Assembly: GCA_012861695.1 (NCBI GenBank)
Contig: JAAOOA010000060.1
Location: 7,480,454 to 7,544,453 of the forward strand
Length of the DNA: 64,000 nucleotides
Source: Trematomus loennbergii
Lineage: Eukaryota > Chordata > Actinopteri > Perciformes > Nototheniidae
Direction of reading: 5' to 3'
Shown: piece by piece, positions 1 to 12,640 of the stretch
Numbering within the stretch: position 1 is the stretch's first letter
Layout: each line of letters opens with the position of its first letter
Notes under the pieces: generated by a model
Database searches by the model: none
Told to the model about the DNA's origin: nothing
Seen by the model: only the letters and a program-made list of their open reading frames with translations
Made by a program: the position numbers and the translations under genes

Positions 1-128
<128 letters not shown>

Positions 129-392
129 CAGTTCATTGAGTGGAATGTGTTTACATGTGCGTGTTGTCATGCAAACAGCTGTATCATGTTAAGCATATAC
201 AGCAGTGTAATAGCTGGAGGCATGCCACATGAGTTTATGCACCATATATACCCCCAAGTTACTTGGAAGATGAATTCACATAACCTTTGAACCTTTACAC
301 ACTTGTTAGGAGGGATTGCTCAAGGGTTGTGTGACTGTTAATTATTAGTATTCATAATAATAGCTACTTTAATCGAATCAATAATAGATATC

Positions 393-611
393 AACAGGCT
401 CAGCAGCCAGTCACTAGGGGCTTGGACTGGGAGCTGTAGGGTCGCCGGTTCAAGTCCCCAAACAGACCTAAATATGGAGTGTGGACTGCTACTTGGAGAG
501 GTCCCAGTTCACCTCCTGCCCTACCGTGGTGCCCTTGAACAAGGCACCGGACAACCCCCTTCCCCCCTCACTTCCATTGCTCCCCGGGCGCTGTACAATA
601 ACTGCCCACTG
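393..611 (+). mobile_element. tRNA-derived SINE-like element, head part
   Basis: A tRNA-like head has a B-box-like GGTTCAAGTCC at 447-457. Body text typical of a common fish SINE-type repeat follows: an AAGGCACCG motif, a CTCCCCGGGCGC motif, then TGCCCACTGCTCCTAGTA. The element resumes at 1141 after a 14-bp tandem array, so the array sits inside it. Family assignment is from memory of fish repeats. Confidence 0.7.
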
Positions 612-1140
612 CTCCTAGTACTAGACTCCTAGTACTAGACTCCTGGTACTAGACTCCTGGTACTAGACTCCTGGTACTAGACTCCTGGTGCTAGACTCCT
701 GGTACTAGACTCCTGGTACTAGACTCCTGGTACTAGACTCCTGGTACTAGACTCCTGGTGCTAGACTCCTGGTACTAGACTCCTGGTACTAGACTCCTGG
801 TACTAGACTCCTGGTACTAGACTCCTGGTGCTAGACTCCTGGTACTAGACTCCTGGTACTAGACTCCTGGTAATAGACTCCTGGTGCTAGACTCCTGGTA
901 CTAGACTCCTGGTACTAGACTCCTGGTACTAGACTCCTGGTGCTAGACTCCTGGTACTAGACTCCTGGTACTAGACTCCTGGTACTAGACTCCTGGTACT
1001 AGACTCCTGGTGCTAGACTCCTGGTGCTAGACTCCTGGTACTAGACTCCTGGTGCTAGACTCCTGGTGCTAGACTCCTGGTACTAGACTCCTGGTACTAG
1101 ACTCCTGGTACTAGACTCCTGGTACTAGACTCCTGGTTCT
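612..1140. repeat. 14-bp minisatellite, about 38 copies
   Basis: Unit CTAGACTCCTGGTA, with frequent A/G variation giving GGTGCTAG. The first units read CCTAGTA, the same as the SINE text they grow out of. Non-repeat element sequence resumes directly at 1141. Confidence 0.95.
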
Positions 1141-1200
1141 AGGATGGGTTAAATGCAGAGGCCAAATGTCACTGTGTGCTGTGTGCTCTGCATGTGAGAC
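1141..1200 (+). mobile_element. SINE-like element, tail part
   Basis: GGATGGGTTAAATGCAGAGG and then ACTGTGTGCTGTGTGCTCTG is the expected continuation of the element whose head is at 393-611. It is displaced by the 14-bp array. Confidence 0.65.
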
Positions 1201-1669
1201 CATTACAGAGGGTTTCTTATTTCATCTTATTGAAGAAATGCCTGCCATGATGAATCCGTCTTTGAAACCCAAACACTCATCTTTTTGACTTTCCCTAAAA
1301 CTCATGAAGGGACGAGAGGTGAGAGGTCACGGGGTCACTCTCCCTCACAGCAGGGGGGAGTCAGATCCCCCTCCAGCTTCTTAGTGACGACCCGCAGACC
1401 CTCACCCTCTCGGGGAAAGCAGTAAAGACAGTGTCCTGCCGAGGGAAGCCTGACTCAGAGCTGCGTGTTCGTCTTCTTTTGGGCTCTTCCTGTTAGCAAG
1501 GACTCCAAAAAATGACTTTAAAGGATGTGTGACCGAGTTACTAAAGCTACATCATTGGTGAAGACGTCTTAACACGCAGAGTTTCATGTAGATGCTGTTT
1601 TTATATTCATAATCTATTCTAATCTGACATTTACAGATTAACGCAGCGAGAAACAAGATTGTTTTAGGG
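1201..1669. other. Unique-looking sequence, no gene seen
   Basis: Mixed composition, no long open frame, no repeat structure or splice-supported exon recognised. Confidence 0.5.
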
Positions 1670-2430
1670 ATGAGAGAGCGAGGGATGAAGGCATGTAGGA
1701 AGGGAAGGATGAAGGGATGAAGGGATTGGTAGTTGAAGGGTTGAGAGAATGAGCAATGAAGGGATGTAGGGATGAAGGGATGAAAGGATGTGGGTGAGGA
1801 TGAAGGGATTGGTGGATGAAGGTAAGGGAGGAATGAAGGCCTGAGAAGGTGTGTGTGAGGATGAAGGGATGATAAAGGAGGGATGAAGGGATTTGTGGAT
1901 GAAGGTAAGGGAGGAATGAAGGCCTGAGAAGGTGTGTGTGAGGATGAAGGGATGATAGAAGGAGGGATGAAGGGATGAAGGGATGATAGAAGGAGGGATG
2001 AAGGGATGAAGGGATTGGTGGATGAAGGGATGAAGGGATGAAGGGATGAAAGGATTGGTGGATGAAGGGATGAAGGGATGAAGGTAAGGGAGGGATGAAG
2101 GGATGATAGAAGGAGGGATGGAGGGATGAAGGGATTGGTGGATGAAGAGATGAAGGGATGAAAGGATGTGGGTGAGGATGAAGGGATTGGTGGCTGAAGG
2201 TAAGGGAGGAATGAAGGCCTGAGAAGGTGTGTGAGGATGAAGGGATGATAGAAGGAGGGATGAAGGGATGAAGGGATTGGTGGATGAAGAGATGAAGGGA
2301 TGAAGGGATGAAGGTAAGGGAGGGATGAGGCCTGAGAAGGTGTGTGTGAGGATGTAGGGATGATAGAAGGAGGGATGAAGGGATGAAGGGATGAATAGAT
2401 CGATGGGCAGAGGGATGAAGGGGTGAGGAG
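1670..2430. repeat. Degenerate GGATGAAG-type array with higher-order repeats
   Basis: Short units of the form GGATGAAG are mixed with longer blocks such as AGGCCTGAGAAGGTGTGTG. That block recurs near 1838, 1921, 2216 and 2330, showing block duplication within the array. Confidence 0.9.
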
Positions 2431-3390
2431 ACTTAGCAGTAACTAATCAATACTTTGATATCAACAATACACCGAAAACAGACCGTCATTAGCAACGGGA
2501 CCATGAAAGGCAGTTAGTAGTACTGAGGAACCGTCTGTTATTCCCTCTTCAAAATGTCAGCTTGCCTTCGGTTTGTTTAGAATTTGAATATTTCAAAGTC
2601 CAGAGTGTTAGATGTTGTGGTGTAGTTGTGGGAAACAAAAGGCTGAACTCTGCTGCAGACAACACTACCTGAAAGCTCTTCATCCATCTGTGAGATACAG
2701 CTCTCAGCAGAGTGTTCTCCGCTTGTTTTCTACTCAACCCCTGGTGCTGCATATTGTCTCGTAATTGCAAAGTGTGTGTGAGTAACTGCCTGGTGTTTGC
2801 TTCTGTGATTCACAGAGCAATTTCAATCAAGCACTCAACAATGGAGAGCAGCAGAGTGGTCCATCTCCAGAACGCCCGCTCACCCTATCTGTCCATTTCA
2901 CCAGCAGCCTATGAATCACAGATCATGAATTATTGAGAGTGAGAGACGGAGGTGATATGACCCAACTCACCAGTCAACTGTGACCCTGTGATCTGAGTCT
3001 GGGTTACATTCAGGGAAAACTGCACACCTGCTAACGTGCTAACGTGCTATAAACATGCTTTATGTGACGTGTGGTCCTAACATTTTACCAGCTAAGAGTT
3101 GAGAAACACATTTAATGAAAGTAATCCATGTCAAATGTTGTTTTTCAATTTGTTTACTTGTTTTTCAGAGTAAAAGACTCATATAATTAGTGTATTCTTA
3201 CACAAGGAAGTTAAGGTTAGGGTTGGATGCATTTGTTTTTAAATAAAAGCCCCATAGAGTATCTGAACACTTACAAAAATTGATTTTCAAAATAGAATCC
3301 TCAGGATTAGACTTGTATTTCAAAATAAAAGTCCCGTTAAGTGTAATGCCTAAGTCAAAGTCCTGTATCATTATTGTATCCAATACAATA
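2431..3390. other. Non-repetitive flank, no gene supported
   Basis: Small overlapping open frames on both strands lack start context, domain likeness or splice support. Nothing else recognised. Confidence 0.45.
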
Positions 3391-3402
3391 GGTGACATCT
3401 AA

Positions 3403-3546
<144 letters not shown>

Positions 3547-3648
3547 CATGGGAACTCATATTTCACCTGGCAGATATGTCATCTCCACCGTGTCATATCA
3601 CTTCCCACAGCCCATTGTCTCTTTCTGCCTCTCTGCGCCTTTTGACAG

Positions 3649-3663
3649 GTGTGCGTGTGTGTG

Positions 3664-3745
<82 letters not shown>
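3649..3745. repeat. (GT)n microsatellite
   Basis: GT run with a single TT interruption near 3664; about 105 bp after the previous TG array. Confidence 0.96.
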
Positions 3746-3748
<3 letters not shown>

Positions 3749-3821
3749 TATGGTAGTGCCAGTATAACAGGATGATGTGGCTCAAATCCATGTAATGGCG
3801 TTTCTCTCTGATCTAAAATCT

Positions 3822-6420
3822 GATATACACCTGAACATCAGCAGGAGAGAACTCTTTAAAGTAGAGACACTACATACTGATATACACCTGAACATCAGCA
3901 GGAGAGAACTCTTTAAAGTAGAGACACTACATACTGATATACACCTGAACATCAGCAGGAGAGAACTCTTTAAAGTAGAGACACTACATACTGATATACA
4001 CCTGAACATCAGCAGGAGAGAACTCTTTAAAGTAGAGACACCACATACTGATATACACCTGAACATCAGCAGGAGAGAACTCTTTAAAGTAGAGACACCA
4101 CATACTGATATACACCTGAACATCAGCAGGAGAGAACTCTTTAAAGTAGAGACACCACATACTGATATACACTGGAACATCAGCAGGAGAGGACTCTTTA
4201 AAGTAGAGACACTACATACTGATATACACCTGAACATCAGCAGGAGAGAACTCTTTAAAGTAGAGACACCACATACTGATATACACCGGAACATCAGCAG
4301 GAGAGGACTCTTTAAAGTAGAGACACCACATACTGATATACACCTGAACATCAGCAGGAGAGGACTCTTTAAAGTAGAGACACTACATACTGATATACAC
4401 CTGAACATCAGCAGGAGAGAACTCTTTAAAGTAGAGACACCACATACTGATATACACCGGAACATCAGCAGGAGAGGACTCTTTAAAGTAGAGACACTAC
4501 ATACTGATATACACCTGAACATCAGCAGGAGAGGACTCTTTAAAGTAGAGACACTACATACTGATATACACCTGAACATCAGCAGGAGAGGACTCTTTAA
4601 AGTAGAGACACTACATACTGATATACACCTGAACATCAGCAGGAGAGAACTCTTTAAAGTAGAGACACTACATACTGATATACACCTGAACATCAGCAGG
4701 AGAGGACTCTTTAAAGTAGAGACACTACATACTGATATACACCTGAACATCAGCAGGAGAGGACTCTTTAAAGTAGAGACACTACATACTGATATACACC
4801 TGAACATCAGCAGGAGAGGACTCTTTAAAGTAGAGACACTACATACTGATATACACCTGAACATCAGCAGGAGAGGACTCTTTAAAGTAGAGACACTACA
4901 TACTGATATACACCTGAACATCAACAGGAGAGGACTCTTTAAAGGAGAGACACTACATACTGATATACACCTGAACATCAGCAGGAGAGGACTCTTTAAA
5001 GTAGAGACACTACATACTGATATACACCTGAACATCAGCAGGAGAGGACTCTTTAAAGTAGAGAACTACATACTGATATACACCTGAACATCAACAGGAG
5101 AGGACTCTTTAAAGTAGAGACACTACATACTGATATACACCTGAACATCAACAGGAGAGGACTCTTTAAAGTAGAGACACTACATACTGATATACACCTG
5201 AACATCAGCAGGAGAGAACTCTTTAAAGTAGAGACACTACATACTGATATACACCTGAACATCAGCAGGAGAGGACTCTTTAAAGTAGAGACACTACATA
5301 CTGATATACACCTGAACATCAGCAGGAGAGAACTCTTTAAAGTAGAGACACTACATACTGATTACACCTGAACATCAGCAGGAGAGGACTCTTTAAAGTA
5401 GAGACACTACATACTGATATACACCTGAACATCAGCAGGAGAGGACTCTTTAAAGTAGAGACACTACATACTGATATACACCTGAACATCAGCAGGAGAG
5501 GACTCTTTAAAGTAGAGACACTACATACTGATATACACCTGAACATCAGCAGGAGAGGACTCTTTAAAGTAGAGACACTACATACTGATATACACCTGAA
5601 CATCAACAGGAGAGGACTCTTTAAAGGAGAGACACTACATCTGATATACACCTGAACATCAGCAGGAGAGGACTCTTTAAAGTAGAGACACTACATACTG
5701 ATATACACCTGAACATCAGCAGGAGAGGACTCTTTAAAGTAGAGAAACTACATACTGATATACACCTGAACATCAACAGGAGAGGACTCTTTAAAGTAAG
5801 ACACTACATACTGATATACACCTGAACATCAACAGGAGAGGACTCTTTAAAGTAGAGACACTACATACTGATATACACCTGAACATCAACAGGAGAGGAC
5901 TCTTTAAAGTAGAGACACTACATACTGATATACACCTGAACATCAGCAGGAGAGGACTCTTTAAAGTAGAGACACTACATACTGATATACACCTGAACAT
6001 CAACAGGAGAGGACTCTTTAAAGTAGAGACACTACATACTGATATATACCTGAACATCAGCGAGGAGAGGACTCTTTAAAGTAGAGACACTACATACTGA
6101 TATACACCTGAACATCAGCAGGAGAGGACTCTTTAAAGTAGAGACACTACATACTGATATACACCTGAACATCAGCAGGAGAGGACTCTTTAAAGTAGAG
6201 ACACTACATACTGATATACACCTGAACATCAGCAGGAGAGGACTCTTTAAAGTAGAGACACTACATACTGATATACACCTGAACATCAACAGGAGAGGAC
6301 TCTTTAAAGTAGAGACACTACATACTGATATACACCTGAACATCAACAGGAGAGGACTCTTTAAAGTAGACACTACATACTGATATACACCTGAACATCA
6401 GCAGGAGAGGACTCTTTAAA
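3822..6420. repeat. 57-bp minisatellite, array 1 (about 45 copies)
   Basis: Each 57-bp unit contains GATATACACCTGAACATCAG and ACTCTTTAAAGTAGAGACAC. Variants (GAGAGAACT/GAGAGGACT, CAGCAGG/CAACAGG, CACCACA/CACTACA) are clustered along the array, with A-type units at the left. Because 57 is divisible by three and the unit has no stop in some frames, both strands carry long open frames (3777-5087 plus; 3782-5035 minus). Small indels after 5060 break them. There are no codon-level signs of a gene. The same unit, reverse-complemented, makes arrays at 18467 and 34008. Confidence 0.97.
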
Positions 6421-7330
6421 TATAATACTTGAGTAAATGTACTGAGTTTCTCCCCCCTCTGTTCCTCAGGGTTTCTGCAGAAGCTGAATCACCAGAGGGG
6501 AAGATTCCACCCGTAAATCCTCAACCTTTATGATGGCCTACATTCTGCTGCTCATGCTTCATAACATATCTGAGAGTTGTTTCACTCTAATCTCATTCCA
6601 GACTCTTTGCATATATCTGTTGTTAAGTTGTTGCTAAGCAGTTTGTGACCAGCCTTATTAAACGTGTAAATACATTCAACGTGATGCATACATGCAGCGG
6701 AGGGGGAGGGCATCCGATTTAGGGAAACTATGTAAAAGAGGGAAGAATTAATAGTCGACAACCACTCCTCCATAATGCATGTCATGAATATATTCCTCTG
6801 CTGAGTAATGAGATGCAGAGAAATCTACAAATGAATAAAAAATAGATCCTCCGGCCTCGACACATTTTCTCTGCTCGCAGATCCGTTTGCATGCGGCTGT
6901 GATCAGAGAGCGCTTTGACTCAGGGAGGGGAGGCTTACTTTAAAATGTATTCTGTTACAATCACCTGTAAAAGCTTTATGCAAACAAGACGAGAAAATAC
7001 ATATCAAAAGGATGTTTTTTGCTGAAGTGTATTCTGTAAGACAACAGAACAATGTGACCTTAGAAAAGAGAGATATTTAGGAACAGAAATGATTTTATTT
7101 GTAGGAAAACCTGCCTTTCATGAAGCATACTCAGGCAGAACGCTGAAACACATGAGCACATACTACAGTTTATAAAAGCAGAAATGACATCTGAGCTGAC
7201 AGAAAGTGTTAAGCTCTCACACAGTATTTTATGAACATATAGGAGCACCTGCTGAATACAAAATAATAAGATGCAGTCGGCGTATAGATTCAAACTAAAA
7301 CCAATAGACAGTATAAAAAGGGGAAGGCTA
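6421..7330. other. Non-repetitive flank, no gene supported
   Basis: AT-rich sequence between two minisatellites. The open frames present are short and unsupported. Confidence 0.45.
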
Positions 7331-8420
7331 TTGACTGGTGCAGACTACAGACTGAATACAATGGGTGCTGACTATAGACTGGTACAGGCTAAACACTGTC
7401 TGAAATAGGTGCAGACTAAAGACTGTATAAAATATAGACAGGTGCTGATTTAAGACTGGTGCAGACTATATACTGGTGAAGATTATATACTGGTGCAGAT
7501 TATATACTGGTGAAGATTATATACTGGTGCAGACTATATACTGGTGAAGATTATATACTGGTACAGACTATATACTGGTGAAGATTATATACTGGTGAAG
7601 ATTATATACTGGTGCATACTATATACTGGTGAAGATTATATACTGGTGCAGACTATATACTGGTGAAGATTATATACTGGTGCAGACTAAAGACTGTATA
7701 CAATATAGACAGGTGCTGATTTAAGACTGGTGCAGACTATATACTGGTGAAGATTATATACTGGTGCAGACTATATACTGGTGAAGATTATATACTGGTG
7801 AAAATTATATACTGGTACAGACTATATACTGGTGAAGATTATATACTGGTGAAGATTATATACTGGTACAGACTATATACTGGTGAAGATTATATACTGG
7901 TGAAGATTATATACTGGTGCAGACTATATACTGGTACAGACTATATACTGGTGAAGATTATATACTGGTGAAGATTATATACTGGTGCAGACTATATACT
8001 GGTGAAGATTATACTGGTGCAGACTATATACTGGTGAAGATTATATACTGGTGCAGACTATATACTGGTGCAGACTATATACTGGTGAAGATTATATACT
8101 GGCGCAGACTATATACTGGTGCAGGCTATAGACAGGTGCAGACTATATACTGGTGAAGATTATAGACTGGTGAAGACTATAGACTGGTGCAGGCTATAGA
8201 CAGGTGCAGGCTACAGTATATACTGGTGCAGGCTATACCGGTGAAGACTATAGACAGGTGCAGACTACAGTATATACTGGTTCAGAGTCTGAACCAGAAA
8301 ATAGCCTGCACCAGTCTATAGTCTGAACTTCAGACTATAGACTGGTTGAAACAAAACTATATTTAGTCTGCCCCAGTCTATCTTTACTATAAATAGACTG
8401 GTGCAGACTATAGATTGTCG
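7331..8420. repeat. 17-bp minisatellite with degenerate, partly inverted edges
   Basis: The core at about 7456-8290 alternates GGTGAAGATTATATACT and GGTGCAGACTATATACT, both 17 bp. The left edge (7331-7455) and right edge (8160-8420) carry diverged units. After 8279 units appear in inverted orientation, around a near-palindrome CTGGTTCAGAGTCTGAACCAG. Confidence 0.93.
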
Positions 8421-8500
8421 AAACAGGTTTATTAGATTAGATTAGATATAGTTTATTGATCCCAATTTGGGATTTTTTTTCTCACAGCAGCAGACACAAT
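8421..8500 (-). mobile_element. Non-LTR retrotransposon-type tail fragment
   Basis: TAGTTTATTGATCCCAATTT followed by a T run and CAGCAGCAGACAC is a text found at the 3' ends of many fish LINE/SINE copies, here reverse-complemented. The exact family is not determined. Confidence 0.45.
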
Positions 8501-8559
8501 CAACTGTTAATGCAGATGTAATTTAAAAGCTGTTATGACTATGCAAACTCATACTATAC

Positions 8560-8753
8560 GTAGTACACTATGTTTACATGCTGTCAGGTGCAGATGATTG
8601 TATCTGATGCTCCACTTTCGGCCCCGCCTCCTGAACCGCCTCAGCCAATGGGAGCTCAGTGGGCAGGGCTCGGCTGCACACTGGCTCGCGCGGAGTCCTC
8701 GCGCCAGCAGCAGACGCTCCTCGCGCTCTCTGAGTCTCCACATCCTCCAGTCC
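8560..8753 (+). promoter_or_regulatory. GC-rich promoter-like region with GC box and CCAAT box, plus 5' UTR
   Basis: GCCCCGCCTC at 8621-8630 fits an Sp/KLF GC box. CAGCCAATGGGAG has a CCAAT core at 8645-8649, in NF-Y-type context. Sequence from 8655 to 8750 is rich in CpG (GCTCGCGCGGAG, CTCGCGCC), in contrast to the AT-rich, CpG-poor surroundings. No TATA box is evident, so a dispersed start somewhere in 8690-8750 is likely by analogy with CCAAT/GC-type promoters. It directly precedes the ATG exon at 8754 and is the only promoter-like segment I could see upstream of the ZMAT4 exon. Confidence 0.55.
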
Positions 8754-8840
8754 ATGGATTACACAGTTTCCCTCCAAGTGGAACATCAGCTGGCGGTGTT
8801 TCCCACGCACCTCTACCAGGAATACAGCGTGGAGGTTCAG
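8754..8840 (+). CDS. Probable first coding exon, 29 codons, upstream of the ZMAT4 exon
   Basis: An ATG follows a GC-rich promoter-like stretch and opens 29 codons beginning MDYTVSLQVEHQL and ending QEYSVEVQ, then a 5' splice site CAG|GTGCGT. The exon ends in phase 0, so splicing to 40667 would keep the frame and place these residues before the usual ZMAT4 methionine. The peptide is not low-complexity and lies in non-repetitive sequence, unlike most of the window. I do not recognise it as a known domain. The ATG context is only moderate (T at -3, G at +4). It may instead be untranslated leader of zmat4, an upstream reading frame, or the first exon of a different transcript. The same frame is open back to an ATG at 8598, but that lies upstream of the CCAAT and GC boxes. 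Confidence 0.5.
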
Positions 8841-9029
8841 GTGCGTGCTCCTCTTCCTCTTCCTCTCATCTTCCTCTCATCTTCCTCTCCTCTTCCTCTT
8901 CCTCACAGCAGGACTTTATGGAGATGCGTTTCTGCAGCTGCTCGCGCTGCATGCTGATTTCTCTCAGACTCTTGTTGCTGGTGTGCACGTGTCCAGCTGG
9001 ACCTCATACACAGCTCGTGCATGCAGGTG

Positions 9030-9570
9030 TGTGTGGTGTAAAGTAACTAAGTGGATTCACTCAAGTACTGTACTTAAATACAATTCTGAGGTACTTGTAC
9101 TTTACTTGAGTATTTCCATTGTCTGCTACTGGGTACTTCTACTCCACTACACTTCAGAGGTAACTGGTGTACTACTTGTACTCCACTACATGTATGTAAT
9201 ACCTTTAGTTACTTCACAGATGTGGATGAATGATGTGAAATATGATCAAGTGTTAAATCAGACTTTAGTTTCCACCTGGAGTAAATCCACAAGCTACCCT
9301 GCAGTATACAAAGTCATTCAAACTAGCTGCACCTTTACCAGCTTTGAGAACACTTTCATGATCATCATTATAAAACATATCATATATATTATTCTGAAAT
9401 GGACCAATCTGCACAACGACTACTTTTACTGTCGCTAATTTAACTATATTTTGATGAGAATACTTTTCTACTTTGACTTGAGGAACATTTTGATTGCAGT
9501 ATTTCTACACTCTGGTACTTCTACTTTTACTCAAGTACAAGACCTGAGTACTTTCACTTTTACAAGTTTC
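9030..9570. mobile_element. Dispersed fish repeat of the AAGTACTT-rich type
   Basis: Dense ACTCAAGTACTGTACTTAAA and TTGTACTTTACTTGAGTA motifs at the left are mirrored at the right (CTACTTTTACTCAAGTACAA), giving inverted ends. A related element surrounds the 37-bp array at 58.5-60.1 kb. Recognised as a common teleost repeat, probably a non-autonomous DNA transposon; superfamily uncertain. Confidence 0.6.
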
Positions 9571-9669
9571 AAATCAGGTCAGCTTTTAGTTTTATTTGTA
9601 GGAATGTGAAGCTCTGTCAGCATCACCGCTCTGCGTGCAGGGTGTCGATTCTCTCAAGGTGACATCTAA

Positions 9670-10640
<971 letters not shown>

Positions 10641-11060
10641 TGATCTTAGTTTCCTGTTTTATTTTGACATTTATTTTGTTCTCCCTCTTCCCTGATTGTG
10701 TCCACCTGCTGCCCCGTGTCTCACCTCCCCAGCTGTGTCTTGTCTTGTGATTACCCCCGTGTGGATTTAGTCTCGTCTTGTCTTGTGCTCTCGGTCGTTT
10801 CGTCGTCGTTTCTCTGGTTTTGGCTCCTGGATCTTTGTCTGTATTCTGGCTTTTCCTCCCGTGTCCTCCAAGTCTTCCTGGTTAGTTATTTTGTTTGTGT
10901 TTGCTCCTTTTCCTTTTGTTGATCTTGCCTATTTGTGCATTTTTCTAGTGTTTGTTGGAAACAGCTTTCTTTTATACACCAACCTCTTTATTCAGCATTT
11001 GGGTCCTGATCACCTCCTGCTCCTGACAATCACACTCTGTTCGAAATCGGATCAAAAGTA
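10641..11060 (+). mobile_element. Dispersed fish repeat (CCTGTTTTATTTTG type)
   Basis: It starts near TTCCTGTTTTATTTTGACAT, is pyrimidine-rich throughout, and ends with AGCATTTGGGTCCTGATCAC. This order matches a very common fish interspersed repeat. A reverse-complement relative may lie at 44090-44420 (GGTCGGGGGTCACGGTTTGG and CACAGCTGGAGAGG). Class not certain. Confidence 0.5.
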
Positions 11061-11265
11061 ATGTCAAGATTTGTTTCTAATCCTCTTCTGCAACCATAAT
11101 ACGGTTTCCTTTTTCTTTCCCCAAAAAACGAACTGAATTAATTATTTGATTATCAAACAAGTTGCTGTTAATTATTTGTTGACTGTCACAATAATTATTC
11201 AGCTAATCGTTTAAAGCTCTTAAAAATCTGTTTATTCCATCCTGTAGTTGCCAGGCAGGACTCAC

Positions 11266-11752
11266 TTAAAGTGGACCTATCATGCTATATTTGAATAATA
11301 TAGTGTAGGACCATACCTATATAAGGATATTTTATACTTTTTTTTTTTCAAAATACCAAACAGATCATGCATTTTAGCCATGCCTCATTTCGCTCAATTT
11401 GAATTTAGCTCTGTTTTAGCAAGGGCATTCGTGAGAACAGCACCATCTACAGCTGGCATATGTACTACAGCGTCTCCAGCGCTTTAGAACGGCAATGGCC
11501 GTGGCTGTCTCCTCCTGATTGGTGGAGTTGGCCCAATAGCCGTAGTGCCACCGTCCTGACGTCAGGACAGTGTTCAAATCTGGATCAGTTTTTATCAGAT
11601 CCGTTGCAGCCCCTTTTTTAGAGATTTGGGTATGGAGGAAAATAGAGAGGGTTGTGTTTTCTGACACTTGGTGAGTTCCCTGGAACACCGGGACACATAT
11701 TCATGTAGAAAAGACGTACAAAAGTGCATTTTGCATGATAGGTCCCCTTTAA
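11266..11752 (-). mobile_element. TTAA-flanked MITE, copy A
   Basis: Ends read TTAAAGTGGACCTATCATGC and GCATGATAGGTCCCCTTTAA, inverted repeats bounded by TTAA on both sides. TTAA target duplication is typical of piggyBac and Kolobok elements. It is 487 bp, non-coding, and reverse-complement to copy B (52735-53230). Confidence 0.8.
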
Positions 11753-11850
11753 GATAAGGTAGATAGAACTTTATTGATCCAAATTTGGGACATTTTTGTA
11801 ATTTCTCCAGAAATTTGGAAATCAAACGGAACAAAAATATAAAACACACT
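11753..11850 (-). mobile_element. Non-LTR-type tail fragment
   Basis: TAGATAGAACTTTATTGATC followed by CAAATTTGGGACATTTTTG is the same tail text as at 8440 and 43785. It directly abuts the MITE end. Confidence 0.4.
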
Positions 11851-12640
11851 TGTTTTTTACTTTGCTTTCTTTTCTCTCAGGTGGCTTTTTAAAATCAGAC
11901 GCAGTAATTGCTTTGTTCCCCCTCCCCCAATGTGTTTGTCTTTACCACACAGTGATGTCCGTAATTAGGTCTGAAACTGACGGTTGTTGGCGTCATCAAT
12001 AACCCGGCTGATTAATTTATTGATTAATCAGCTAGTTGTTGGGTGTATAACGTGGGGAAAATCACATTCCCAAACCCAAATGTATTTAGTTTACTTCACA
12101 AGAAACGTAAATACTCACGTTTGAGGAACTGTGGGCAGTTATTTTGTTGGTTTTATTGCATATTAATGTAAATTAATTGATATTTCATTGATTCTCTGTT
12201 GACAGAAGTTCGCTGTATTGTTTCTAAATACAGCTGGAGATTTGATTTATTTAGATTATAATGAATGTACTTTATTGATCTCACAACTTAAACTGTAAAA
12301 CCAGCTCTTAAAAGTAGTAATCAGCAGATGTTTAGATATATATTTAGTTTTCTGAGTGCAGTCGGTGTCACTTTGGTCCAACAGAAGATGTTTCATCTTA
12401 AAGCAGCTCCCTCTTTCACCTGCAGCAGCTCAACTCTTACGTAAGATCCAGATACGGATGATGTGTTTGGTTCTGCAGCCTCCAGCCAGATGAGAGAAAG
12501 AAAAATGCAGCGTTTCAAAGACGAGCCGCTCCGAGCTGCATCTCAATCTGCCTCATTTAGAGTTTCCCTGAGAAGCTGCAGCATATCTACACAAAGAACC
12601 ACTGTCAGCCAGCAGAGGGCTCCATGTTGGAAGCTCTATG
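11851..12640. other. Intronic sequence, no gene seen
   Basis: Contains a TTTATTGATC fragment near 12271. No other structure recognised. Confidence 0.4.

Noticed and set aside
3777..5087. 436-codon plus-strand open frame and a 417-codon antisense partner, repeat peptide DIHLNISRRELFKVETLHT
   Set aside because: It is a direct translation of the 57-bp array. Both strands are open because the unit is 19 codons without stops. Array units later contain indels that break the frame, and the reverse arrays elsewhere sit in intronic sequence.
3822..6420. CRISPR-like array
   Set aside because: Repeats are contiguous with no unique spacers, in a vertebrate context.
8570..9046. 158-codon plus frame over the promoter and first exon
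   Set aside because: Out of frame with the splice-supported exon, runs through the putative promoter and into the intron, and its peptide is compositionally odd.
11416..11849. Minus-strand open frames of 84-90 codons, and similar ones at 52677-53087 and 63645-63959
   Set aside because: They coincide with the non-coding TTAA MITE copies and occur in several dispersed copies.
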